A stretch of 64,000 nucleotides of DNA from Paraburkholderia phytofirmans PsJN (GTDB taxonomy: Bacteria > Pseudomonadota > Gammaproteobacteria > Burkholderiales > Burkholderiaceae). The DNA lies in assembly GCF_000020125.1 (NCBI RefSeq), contig NC_010676.1, positions 2,356,001-2,420,000 on the forward strand, in the 5' to 3' direction. The position numbers and the translations under genes are program-made. Position 1 is the first letter of the stretch. Each line of letters opens with the position of its first letter. Below, one piece after another: positions 17,448 through 25,599 of this stretch. A model generated the notes under the pieces. It saw only the letters and a program-made list of their open reading frames with translations, did not search any database and was not told the DNA's origin.

Positions 17448-18089
17448 TCAATTCGCCCACTCCGAACCCAGCACCAGCCCGCAGAAATTCAGCCGGCGAT
17501 AGTTCGGATCCCACCTGTCCAGCACGTCGGCATTCACGGTGCCGAACGTCGTCTCGGGACGATGCTCCATGCCGCGCGCGTAGGCTTCGATGATCTTCTT
17601 CTTGAAGCCGGCTTCGCGCGGCCAGGCCTGCACGATTTCGTCGCGCTGCTGCGCCGTGAATTCGTCGTAACGCGCACCGCGAATATCCATCTGCACGCCC
17701 GCGCTCACCAGCGCGACGAGCGGCGACAGATGCTCCGGAATGCCCGGCGTGCTGTGCAGCGCGATCGCCGCCCAAACTTCGCCGATCGCGCCGGCGGCGG
17801 CGCCGTACTGCAGCATGAAGTCGCGCGCCTCGTTCGCGCTATCCACCTCGTAGCGACATGCGGAACGCTGGTGTTGCACACTCAAACCGACGTTGTGAAA
17901 CAAGGCGCTCACGTACAGCAACTCCGCGTCGAACCTCAGCCTGTCGCGCAACCCGGTCAGCGCGCCGAACAGAAACGCCCTGAGCGCGTGATGAAACATC
18001 AGGCTAGACTCCGTCGCCTGGATCTGATCGGTGGCCGCCCGCGCCAACGGACTGTCGGGAATGTCGACTCCCGCAATCGTTTTCTTCAT
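17448..18089 (-). CDS. HD-domain protein, cyanamide-hydratase-like
   Basis: A 213-residue HD-superfamily protein. Its layout matches bacterial cyanamide-hydratase-like (DDI2/Cah) proteins: FHHALRAFLFGAL, then the metal motif region LYVSALFHNVGL, then CRYEVDSANEARDFML and IALHSTPGIPEH. The HD pair itself reads HN (codons CAC AAC), so the Asp ligand common to the superfamily is replaced. Activity may be changed or lost. The ATG has a GGAG site upstream. It is the first gene of the HD/XapX/VOC/porin/cNMP-TrxR run, and its upstream region carries the shared direct-repeat element at 18176-18204. Confidence 0.83.
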   Translation of the reverse strand: MKKTIAGVDIPDSPLARAATDQIQATESSLMFHHALRAFLFGALTGLRDRLRFDAELLYVSALFHNVGLSVQHQRSACRYEVDSANEARDFMLQYGAAAGAIGEVWAAIALHSTPGIPEHLSPLVALVSAGVQMDIRGARYDEFTAQQRDEIVQAWPREAGFKKKIIEAYARGMEHRPETTFGTVNADVLDRWDPNYRRLNFCGLVLGSEWAN

Positions 18090-18175
18090 GTCATCTCCTC
18101 CCTATCCGACAGCCGCTAGCGGGCGTGCATCGCCGTCCGACCAATCAGTGCAGCGTAGCGAATAAACCTCATAAA

Positions 18176-18204
18176 GACTTTGGCGAATCCTTAAAAAGAC
18201 TTAA
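18176..18204 (-). promoter_or_regulatory. Triple direct-repeat promoter element, copy 1
   Basis: Read toward the HD-domain gene, this is TTAAG-N5-TTAAGGA-N7-AAGTC. The same order and spacing (10 then 12 bases between AAG centres) occurs upstream of the YcaC-type gene at 22587-22615. A possible -10 of TAnnnT type (TACGCT) lies 19 bases further downstream. The layout resembles OmpR/PhoB-type activator boxes that replace the -35. Both site and regulator are inferred. Confidence 0.5.
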
Positions 18205-18230
18205 TCGATGCGGTACGGCTCGCACTCCGC

Positions 18231-19700
18231 TCACAACGCGAGGTCATGGATGCGCCGGACGCCGTCGCGAATCCATTGCAGCAGACCACCCGGGCCGGCG
18301 TCGGCATTGTCCGGCGACGCCAGCAGCAGCTTTTCGGTTTCATGGTGTTCGGACAGCAGCCGGCACATTTCGCGCCCCACCTCGGGACGCCGCGCGAGCA
18401 TCGGCGTCAATGCCGCCTTGTCGAGCTGGAACACGGTGACGCGCGTCATCGCATGGACGATCACGCCGGTTTTCACGCCGGCCAGGATGCCCGACTGGCC
18501 GATCGAGTCGCCCGGCGCGAGCCGGCGCAATTCGACTTCGCCGCTGTCCTTCGGCACGCTGACTTTCGCCACGCCGCTCGCCAGAATGTGCAACGCGTGG
18601 CCGTTTTCGTCGGCCGCGCTGTAGATCGTTTCGCCGATGTCGAACTCATGGCGCGTCAGTTGCGCGGCCAACTCCGCGATCCCGCTGTCGTCGAGCGTCT
18701 GGAAGATCAGCACGCTGCGCAGCAGGCGCTGCTTTTCATCCGTGGCCTCGTTGGCGGGTTCGGACACGGAAAGCGGATGCAGCACCACGCCGCGCGATGA
18801 CAGATGCCTGTGCGCGAGATCGAACAGTTCGTTGCGCACTTCGATCTTCTCGCCCAGCGAATCGACATAGCAGACGATCTCGTACTCGATCGCGTCGTTG
18901 GTGGCCCGCCGCACGCTGACCACCGGCTTCGGCTCGGCAAGCACGTTCTCCGAGCTAGCCGCCGCGTTGGCGAGCGCCTGCAGCACCGTCGCGGGCCGCA
19001 CCGACGGCTTGACCGGCAGCAGCACGCTGATGCCGTGCGTATGCGAAGGCTGGTTGGCGTTGACGATATTGGTGCGCGCCGCCACGCTGTTGGGAATCAC
19101 GACGATGTTGCCCTGCCCATTGAGCAGGCTCGTCGCGCGCCAGTTGGTTTCGACCACCTTGCCTTCCACTTCGCCGATCGTCACCCAGTCGCCGATCGAA
19201 AACGGTCCCGTGGCGTTGAGCACCACGCCTGAAAACACGTCGTTGAGCGTGCTTTGAATCGCGAGACCGAGCACGACCGCGAGCGCGCCCGAGGTCGCGA
19301 GCAGGCCGCGCACCGGCAGTTCCAGCACGAAGGCAATCGCGCCGACCGCAGCCGCCAGAAACACCAGCGCGCCGAACACGTCCTGAAAGAGGCGCTCCTT
19401 GTGCCAGCTCTCCGGCAGCACGGTGCGATCCAGCACGATCGTCACGAGCCGCGCGCCTTGCAGCCACCACACCACCTCCAGCAATTGCGCGAGCAGATGA
19501 CGCACCGGCTCGTCCGGCCAGGGCGCCGCGCGCAGCGGATTCATTCCGTGGCTGAACAGCACGTAAGTGGACAGGCCGAACATCAGCGCGCGCAGAGCAA
19601 GACGCCCCTTGTCCGTTTTACGGGTCATGAAGCGCCAGGCGAGGAAATCGAGAACCAGAATGCCCAGCCCATACAACACACCATCGTTCAGGGTCGGCAT
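18231..19700 (-). CDS. MscS-type mechanosensitive channel with C-terminal cNMP-binding domain
   Basis: A 489-residue protein. About four membrane segments lie in residues 5-165. The pore-lining helix and beta domain of MscS follow (GLAIQSTLNDVFSGVV, FSIGDWVTIGEVEGKVVETNWR, VVIPNSVAAR). After the alpha/beta C-domain there is a cNMP-binding roll from ~330 to 440 (HEFDIGETIYSAADENGHALHILASG). This resembles the bacterial cyclic-nucleotide-gated (bCNG) MscS branch, which opens on ligand rather than on membrane tension. It lies 39 bases downstream of the amidohydrolase on the same strand. Confidence 0.88.
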   Translation of the reverse strand: MPTLNDGVLYGLGILVLDFLAWRFMTRKTDKGRLALRALMFGLSTYVLFSHGMNPLRAAPWPDEPVRHLLAQLLEVVWWLQGARLVTIVLDRTVLPESWHKERLFQDVFGALVFLAAAVGAIAFVLELPVRGLLATSGALAVVLGLAIQSTLNDVFSGVVLNATGPFSIGDWVTIGEVEGKVVETNWRATSLLNGQGNIVVIPNSVAARTNIVNANQPSHTHGISVLLPVKPSVRPATVLQALANAAASSENVLAEPKPVVSVRRATNDAIEYEIVCYVDSLGEKIEVRNELFDLAHRHLSSRGVVLHPLSVSEPANEATDEKQRLLRSVLIFQTLDDSGIAELAAQLTRHEFDIGETIYSAADENGHALHILASGVAKVSVPKDSGEVELRRLAPGDSIGQSGILAGVKTGVIVHAMTRVTVFQLDKAALTPMLARRPEVGREMCRLLSEHHETEKLLLASPDNADAGPGGLLQWIRDGVRRIHDLAL

Positions 19701-19739
19701 AAAGGTTCTCGCTGGCCTCGCGGCATGAGACGGTGAATG

Positions 19740-21608
19740 TCAGAACGCGAAACAGCTACAACCCAGCGCACCCCAGAAGCCGTTCGAGTCGCTGACCGGC
19801 ACGTTCTTGCGCCATGCCCAGCCGTGCGCGTGAGCATGCACGCCGCACAGATTGACGCAGCCATCGACGCATGCCACCGCGGTCGGTTTGTATCGGCTGT
19901 AGCCGCCGAATTCGGCGACGGGCGACCACGACGGACTAACCGGCAGATCGGGTGGCGCGAGCGGCGCGAACTCGTCGTCCGCATAGACGACCTTGCCGCC
20001 CACCACCGTCATGTTCGAGGTCAGGAACTTGATGCGGCTTTCGTCGACCGTGAAGAAGTCTTCGCTAAGCACCGCGAAGTCCGCGAACTGGCCGGGCACC
20101 AGCGCGCCCTTGCGGTCTTCTTCATTCGAGAACCAGGCGCTGCCCACCGTATAGCGGCGCAACGCCTCCATGCGATCGAGCTTGTTCTCGCTCCCATACA
20201 TCGACGTACCGCCCACCGTCTTGCCCGACACCATCCAGTACAGCGAGACGAACGGATTGAAACTCGCGACGCGCGTCGCGTCCGTGCCCGCGCCAACCGG
20301 CAGGCCCGCGTCGAGCATGTGACGCATCGGCGGCGTGCGCTTGACCGCCTCTTCGCCGTATTGATGGATGAAGTACTCGCCTTGATACGCCATGCGATGC
20401 TGAATCGCAATGCCGCCGCCGAGCGCGCGCACACGCTCGATGTTTTTCTGCGTGATGGTCTCGCAGTGGTCGAAAAACCAGCGCAGTCCGTTGAACGGAA
20501 TTTCGGCGTCGACTCGTTCGAACACATTCAGGAAGCGTTCGATCGATTCGTTATAAGTGGCATGCAGACGGAACGGCCAGCGGTTCGCCACCAGCAGTTT
20601 GACGACTGCCTCCAGTTCGTCTTCGAGCGAGTCGGGCAGATCCGGACGCGGTTCGAGAAAGTCTTCGAAGTCCGCAGCGGAAAACACCAGCATTTCGCCG
20701 GCGCCGTTCACGCGCAGGAAGTCGTCGCCCTCGCCGGGTTTCGTCATCTTCACCCACTTGGCGAAGTCTTCGATTTCCTTTTTGGCGTTTTGCGTGAACA
20801 GGTTGTAGGCGATCCGCACGGTCAGTTCGCTGTGCTTGGCCATGTCCATGATGACGGCGTAGTCGTCGGGATAGGCCTGATAGCCGCCGCCCGCGTCGAT
20901 GGCGCTCGTCACGCCGAGGCGGTTCAGTTCGCGCATGAAATGGCGCGTGGAATTGCGTTGATCCTCGAGCGCGAGCTTCGGGCCTTTGGCGAGCGTCGCG
21001 TATAAAAGTCCGGCGTTCGGCCGCGCGATCAGCATGCCGGTCGGATTGCCGCGCTTGTCGCGCTGAATCTCGCCGCCGGGCGGATTGGGCGTGTCTTTCG
21101 TATAGCCGACCGCGCGCAATGCCGCTGCATTCAGCAGCGCGCTGTCGTACAGATGCAGGATGAACACCGGCGTATCCGGCGCAATCGCATTGATTTCTTC
21201 GAGCGTCGGTCCACGGCGCTCGGCAAACTGAAATTCGTTCCAGCCGCCCACCACGCGCACCCACTGCGGCGCGGGCGTGCGGGCCACCTGCTTGCGCAAC
21301 ATGTCGAGCGCGTCCGCGAGCGACGGTACGCCGTCCCAGCGCAACTCCATATTGAAGTTCAGGCCGCCGCGAATGATGTGCAGGTGCGAGTCGTTCAGGC
21401 CCGGAATGACCGTGCGGCCTTTCAGATCGACGTGGCGGGTGGCGTCGTTGGCGTGCCGCATCACGGCATCGCGCGACCCTGCGGCAACGATACGGCCGTT
21501 CGCCACCGCGAGCGCATCGGCGAAGGAGCGCTTGTCGTCCTGCGTGGCGATCTTGCCGTTGAAGAAGACGACCTCGGCCGGCGTCGGCGCGGAAGGTGTG
21601 GAAGTCAT
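19740..21608 (-). CDS. YtcJ-type amidohydrolase
   Basis: A 622-residue metal-dependent amidohydrolase of the Amidohydro_3/YtcJ group. Visible marks are the N-terminal beta-sandwich strand FFNGKIATQD, the HxH metal pair in GLNDSHLHIIRGG near residue 78, the central RLHATYNESIERF and FDHCETIT histidines, and the C-terminal GADAT-like block (VGAGTDATR) ending ALVPGQFADFAVL. Substrates in this group vary widely (N-acyl amino acids, formamides, cyclic amides). The final 60 residues (GCVNLCGVHAHAHGW) are Cys/His-rich, which is not usual. The start encodes MTSTPSAPTP. A 238-base gap with a strong hairpin separates it from the YcaC-type gene upstream. Confidence 0.88.
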   Translation of the reverse strand: MTSTPSAPTPAEVVFFNGKIATQDDKRSFADALAVANGRIVAAGSRDAVMRHANDATRHVDLKGRTVIPGLNDSHLHIIRGGLNFNMELRWDGVPSLADALDMLRKQVARTPAPQWVRVVGGWNEFQFAERRGPTLEEINAIAPDTPVFILHLYDSALLNAAALRAVGYTKDTPNPPGGEIQRDKRGNPTGMLIARPNAGLLYATLAKGPKLALEDQRNSTRHFMRELNRLGVTSAIDAGGGYQAYPDDYAVIMDMAKHSELTVRIAYNLFTQNAKKEIEDFAKWVKMTKPGEGDDFLRVNGAGEMLVFSAADFEDFLEPRPDLPDSLEDELEAVVKLLVANRWPFRLHATYNESIERFLNVFERVDAEIPFNGLRWFFDHCETITQKNIERVRALGGGIAIQHRMAYQGEYFIHQYGEEAVKRTPPMRHMLDAGLPVGAGTDATRVASFNPFVSLYWMVSGKTVGGTSMYGSENKLDRMEALRRYTVGSAWFSNEEDRKGALVPGQFADFAVLSEDFFTVDESRIKFLTSNMTVVGGKVVYADDEFAPLAPPDLPVSPSWSPVAEFGGYSRYKPTAVACVDGCVNLCGVHAHAHGWAWRKNVPVSDSNGFWGALGCSCFAF

Positions 21609-21695
21609 GGCGATCCTCATGGGAGAGCGCTCCGGTTTGCACGCACGGAGCTATTTCCGGGCAAGCCCGGAAATCGGGAAACAGGGAAGCCTGGA

Positions 21696-21716
21696 GGCGC
21701 GCGGTGGGCGCGCGCC
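21696..21716. terminator. Hairpin between the YcaC-type and YtcJ-type genes
   Basis: A perfect inverted repeat, GGCGCGCG and CGCGCGCC with a five-base loop. It lies downstream of the YcaC-type stop and upstream of the amidohydrolase start, both on the minus strand. On that strand it is followed by a moderately T-rich stretch. It probably ends or attenuates transcription from the YcaC-type gene. Confidence 0.5.
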
Positions 21717-21846
21717 GTCTATCGATCGTTCAAACGGGTGCCGCGGCCGGCGTGAGCCCCGCGAAAATGCCGGACTCCGGTCGCCGAACGGCGCGGCATC
21801 CATCCATACGGGTTGGCCGGCGTCATGCCATGCCGGCCGCGCTGAA

Positions 21847-22482
21847 TCAGCCCGCTTCGCTCGCGTGCTCGCCGAGAATCGACTTGGCGTAACGCACGCC
21901 GATGCCATAGGCGCTGTGCGCCTTCAGGATGTCCATGCAGCCTTCGTACGTCTCGCTGCGTCCCCAGTCGCGCTGCAGTTCGAACATGTACTGGAACGAG
22001 GTCATCGGCACGGCGCCGGCCTGGATGATGCGTTGCACCGCGCGTTCGTGCGCTTCCGTGGTGATGTCGCCGCAGGCGTCGGTCGGCACATAGATTTCGT
22101 AGCCTTCGTTGATCATCTGGATGGTCGGGAACGACACGCACACTTCCGTCCACAGACCGGCGAGCACGATTTTCTTGCGGCCGGTCGCCTCGATGGCCTT
22201 GCGGAAATTCACGTCTTCCCACGAGTTCATCGACGTGCGATCGATCGGCGTGTACTCCGGGAAAACCGATTGCACTTCCGGCACCATGTCGCCGCTGAAC
22301 GACTTGGCGGCCACCGTAGTCAGGATCGTCGGGACCTTGAAGAGCTTCGAGGCCTTCGCGATCGCCTGAACGTTGTGCAGGATGGTGGTCCGCTCATGCG
22401 AGGTCGTTCCGAAGAACATCTGCGGCTGGTAGTCGATCAGGGCAACCGCACATGTATCGGGGGTCAAGAGTTCTTTAGGCAT
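21847..22482 (-). CDS. Isochorismatase-family hydrolase, YcaC-like
   Basis: A 211-residue cysteine hydrolase of the isochorismatase-like fold. The catalytic Asp is in ALIDYQPQM near residue 17, a Lys lies in TVAAKSFSG near residue 60, and the nucleophile Cys is in GLWTEVCVSFP near residue 113. The closest recognisable relative is YcaC, an octameric hydrolase with no settled substrate. The family also includes nicotinamidases, cyanuric-acid-route amidases and N-carbamoyl hydrolases. It is divergent from the Tat-exported alpha/beta hydrolase. The upstream region holds the second copy of the shared direct-repeat element. Confidence 0.88.
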   Translation of the reverse strand: MPKELLTPDTCAVALIDYQPQMFFGTTSHERTTILHNVQAIAKASKLFKVPTILTTVAAKSFSGDMVPEVQSVFPEYTPIDRTSMNSWEDVNFRKAIEATGRKKIVLAGLWTEVCVSFPTIQMINEGYEIYVPTDACGDITTEAHERAVQRIIQAGAVPMTSFQYMFELQRDWGRSETYEGCMDILKAHSAYGIGVRYAKSILGEHASEAG

Positions 22483-22785
22483 TACGGGCTCCGTATTGAA
22501 TGGACAAAGCAGTCTGAGAGACGTGCCGTGCTCGCTAGAACAGCGAGAAAAACTGGAGCTGAGTCTATCGACGGGGCTTCGCGGAGTCCTTGTGGAAGTC
22601 CTTAATCGTTCTTAAAAATGATGGCGGCGCAGCGTGGATCGCACTCCGGTAAAAGTGAGTGCGATGAGTCGCCAGAGGGTGACGGCCCGCCCCGGTGGAT
22701 CGGCGCACGCAAGCAATCGCATTCAGAAGAATTAAGCAATCTGAAGTTCTCTACAGTGGCTCGCACCGTACGATTGGAAACTGCG
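22483..22785. other. Divergent intergenic region (YcaC-type / alpha-beta hydrolase)
   Basis: About 300 bases without a convincing gene. The only clear structure is the direct-repeat element at 22587-22615 described separately. A short in-frame extension of the alpha/beta hydrolase reaches back to 22618, but it has no signal-peptide or domain sense and is not used. Confidence 0.6.
22587..22615 (-). promoter_or_regulatory. Triple direct-repeat promoter element, copy 2
   Basis: Read toward the YcaC-type gene, this is TTAAG-N5-TTAAGGA-N7-AAGGA, the same layout as copy 1 at 18176-18204. A TAGACT (TAnnnT) sequence about 20 bases downstream could be the -10. It could also serve the divergent alpha/beta hydrolase. 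Function is inferred from conservation between two promoters of the same gene array. Confidence 0.5.
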
Positions 22786-23856
22786 ATGTCACGTCATGCA
22801 TCGTCGGGACGGGACGTCCTTCAACATCACAAGACTGGAGAGAAAAACTTGGCTAGCCCATCTGGAATTGCGTCGGCGAATCGCCGCCAGCTACTCGTCG
22901 CCAGCGCCGGCGCAGCCGGCGCGGCAGTCGCCGCGATGGCGGCGCCAGGCGTCGCGATGGCTGCCGCGGCGGCCGGCAGCGGCAGCGCACACGCAGGCAA
23001 TGCATCCCACTCACAGCATGGAGAGCGTCACACTATGAATACGGTAACCACGAAAGACGGCACGCGAATCTTCTTCAAGGACTGGGGCTCGGGCAAGCCC
23101 GTCGTCTTCTCGCACGGCTGGCCGCTCGACGCCGACGCGTGGGACGCGCAAATGCTGTTTCTGGTGCAGAAGGGCTACCGCGTCATCGCCCACGACCGCC
23201 GCGGCCACGGCCGCTCGGATCAGCCGTCGCACGGCAACGACATGGACACCTATGCCGACGACCTGGCCGCGGTCATCAACGCGCTCGACCTGAAGGGCGC
23301 GACGCTAGTCGGCCATTCGACGGGCGGCGGCGAAGTAGCGCATTACATCGGCCGCCACGGCACCGCACGGGTAGCGAAGGCCGTGTTGATCGGCGCCGTG
23401 CCGCCGCTCATGCTCAAGACCGAAGGCAATCCGAACGGCCTGCCGATGTCGGTGTTCGACGGCATTCGCGCGAGCGTGGCGTCGAACCGTTCGCAGTTCT
23501 ACAAGGACCTTGCCGTACCGTTCTACGGCTTCAACCGGCCCAATGCAAAAGTCTCGCAAGGCACCATCGACGAGTTCTGGCGCGAAGGCATGCTCGGTTC
23601 GATCCAGGGCCAATATGAATGCGTCAAGCAATTCTCCGAAGTGGACTACACCGCGGATCTGAAGAAGATCGACGTGCCCACGTTGATCCTGCACGGCGAC
23701 GACGACCAGATCGTGCCGATCGACGACTCGGCCCGCCTGTCGGCGAAGCTGGTGAAGAACGCCACGCTGAAGGTTTATCCGGGCGCACCGCACGGCATGT
23801 GCACGACGGAAGCGGACAAGGTCAACGCCGATCTGCTTGCGTTCCTGCAAAGCTGA
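22786..23856 (+). CDS. Tat-exported alpha/beta hydrolase, non-heme chloroperoxidase/perhydrolase type
   Basis: A serine hydrolase of the cofactor-free haloperoxidase group. Nucleophile [13 protein letters not shown], acid in [12 protein letters not shown] and base in APHGMCTT form the triad. The oxyanion region is [12 protein letters not shown]. Such enzymes are esterases that also make peracids from acetate and peroxide. Ahead of the catalytic domain, which would start on its own at MNTVTTKDG, is a Tat-like leader: [17 protein letters not shown] then Ala-rich. The protein is therefore probably exported. The ATG at 22786 gives 356 residues. A TTG at 22849 with GGAG upstream gives a neater 335-residue preprotein and may be the true start. 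Confidence 0.85.
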   Translation: MSRHASSGRDVLQHHKTGEKNLASPSGIASANRRQLLVASAGAAGAAVAAMAAPGVAMAAAAAGSGSAHAGNASHSQHGERHTMNTVTTKDGTRIFFKDWGSGKPVVFSHGWPLDADAWDAQMLFLVQKGYRVIAHDRRGHGRSDQPSHGNDMDTYADDLAAVINALDLKGATLVGHSTGGGEVAHYIGRHGTARVAKAVLIGAVPPLMLKTEGNPNGLPMSVFDGIRASVASNRSQFYKDLAVPFYGFNRPNAKVSQGTIDEFWREGMLGSIQGQYECVKQFSEVDYTADLKKIDVPTLILHGDDDQIVPIDDSARLSAKLVKNATLKVYPGAPHGMCTTEADKVNADLLAFLQS

Positions 23857-24401
23857 TGACACCCAGGGCGCTGCGTGTGGTTGAAACCACGCGGCGCTCG
23901 TTGGATACGTTGTAGACACGCGGCGCGGCGGCCTGGCGGATTCACTTCGCCGGGCGCAGCGCCGCGTTGTGTTTGCCGGCTCGAATCGGTCCATGCGATA
24001 TGGGCCGTCAGCGTTTAAGCTCTGTGCCTCCGCTCCGCTAAATGCCGGCTTCAGAATTTCCACGCGGCATCGATATGTATTACGCCAATATGTCGGCGCA
24101 AAAATAAAACATTTCGACAAGCCCGACAAAAATAAATCCGCCTCTCACCAATGACGGGCGACGCGTCGCCAAGCCTGCCCGCTCAAAGCCGAAACGCCCG
24201 CTGCGCGCGGGCCAAGGGGAAATCGCCAACCGGCCGCTTCAAATGTTTCTTTCTGCCTAATATTAAAGCAGCAGTCATTTAAATCAGCACTTTCACATTC
24301 CGGGGCGATTAAGCCATAATGACGCTTGCTTACATTCTTTAATTTTCGGGTAAATTGCTGAAAGCAGTGCGACCGCTGCGCGACGATCGAGGTGACCCAT
24401 C
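23857..24401. other. Long intergenic stretch, AT-rich in its second half
   Basis: 545 bases without a supported gene. The first part carries the terminator-like hairpin at 23918-23967. From ~24050 the base composition turns clearly AT-rich against the surrounding high GC, with A/T runs around 24105-24130 and 24240-24350. This probably contains the AraC-gene promoter. A 61-codon open frame here has no domain sense and no ribosome-binding site. Confidence 0.6.
23918..23967 (+). terminator. Terminator-like hairpin after alpha/beta hydrolase
   Basis: Perfect nine-base arms ACGCGGCGC and GCGCCGCGT enclose a loop that itself can pair (GGCG with CGCC). A TTGTGTTTG tail follows, suiting intrinsic termination of the hydrolase transcript. 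A further direct copy of the left arm lies at 23889-23897. Confidence 0.5.
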
Positions 24402-25319
24402 ATGTTGAACGCCACACTGACCGCCACCACCGCCCCGGCCGCACGATCCAAAGACTCGCTGGGATGCCTGTCGAACCAGCTCGGCCGCGATCTCGAACTC
24501 GACACCGGCGAGTTCAAGTTTTATCGCAAGTCCACCGTCGACGACCAGGCCAGCGCGGTCGCCATGCACGGTTCCGATCGCGGCTTCCTGATCGGCGTGT
24601 CGCTCAAGCCAGGCCACCGCCGGCGCATTTACTCGGCGCACCGCTGGACCACCCACGACTTCAGCCAGGATAGCGTCTATATTCGCGACTTCGCGGACGA
24701 CTACAAAGCCGATCTGCAACGCGGATTCGATTTCGTGCTGATCGAACTGTCGCGCGCTTTCATCGCGAACGCCTGTTATGAGCGCAACGGTTCGAACGTG
24801 GCGCGTCTCGCCACGCTGGCAGGTCGCAACGATCCAACGCTCGGCCACTTCGCGCAGATTCTCTCGCTCACGCTGGATCGCAAGAGCGAGGCAAGCCCGC
24901 TCTTTGTCGAGCAGTTAGGCATCGCCGTGGGCACACATCTGCTCGATCAATACGGCGACACGGCGTGCTCGTCCTTCAGCAAGACCCGGCGCCTGTCGAG
25001 TTTGCAGGAAACGCGCGCCAAAGACATGCTGCTCGCCAAGTCGCAAGGCAGTGTGTCGATCGAAGAAATCGCCAACGCATGCAACCTCTCGCGCAGCTAC
25101 TTCATTCGCGCCTTTCGCGAAACCACGCATCGCACGCCGCATCAATGGCTGCTCGAGCAGCGCATCGACCGGGCTCGCGATCTCCTGAGAAATTCGGACT
25201 ATTCCCTTTCCCAAATCGCCATTGCATGCGGTTTCTCCGACCAGAGCCATTTCACGCGAACCTTCTCGCAACTGGTCGGCACGCCGCCCGGCACATGGCG
25301 CAGACAGGCCGCCGGCTAA
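24402..25319 (+). CDS. AraC-family transcriptional regulator
   Basis: A 305-residue regulator. The N-terminal ~190 residues match the AraC_binding_2-like sensor (FYRKSTVDDQ, VYIRDFADDYKAD). The C-terminal part has the paired helix-turn-helix (VSIEEIANACNLSRSYFIRAF, and CGFSDQSHFTRTFSQLVGTPPG). It has a GAGGTGA ribosome-binding site. It is read in the same direction as the alpha/beta hydrolase and the second STAND regulator and may control the neighbouring hydrolase genes. No operator can be fixed. Confidence 0.92.
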   Translation: MLNATLTATTAPAARSKDSLGCLSNQLGRDLELDTGEFKFYRKSTVDDQASAVAMHGSDRGFLIGVSLKPGHRRRIYSAHRWTTHDFSQDSVYIRDFADDYKADLQRGFDFVLIELSRAFIANACYERNGSNVARLATLAGRNDPTLGHFAQILSLTLDRKSEASPLFVEQLGIAVGTHLLDQYGDTACSSFSKTRRLSSLQETRAKDMLLAKSQGSVSIEEIANACNLSRSYFIRAFRETTHRTPHQWLLEQRIDRARDLLRNSDYSLSQIAIACGFSDQSHFTRTFSQLVGTPPGTWRRQAAG

Positions 25320-25599
25320 GCGGCCGGGCCGTCTAGCAAACGGCGCTGAATGCGCCTCCCGCCTCTTGAACCCATGCCGGTCTTGCAACGAATAAGCCGT
25401 GTTTGCACGCGCCGTTAGACTTTCCTACAAAGCATCGCACTAACCGACAAGACGCGCGTGATTTGCCAAGGTACTTTCGAGCCCATCGACGATGGCCGTT
25501 CGAGCCTGCGTCGACGCAGCGAGGACATGCAAGGCGCTCACCAGCAGCCGTGCGGCGCATCTCCCTATCACGCTCATTGTCCCGGGACTTGAAAACGAC

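Noticed and set aside
23969..24154. A 61-codon frame in the gap before the AraC gene
   Set aside because: No ribosome-binding site, no domain or membrane segment, and it spans the change to AT-rich sequence.
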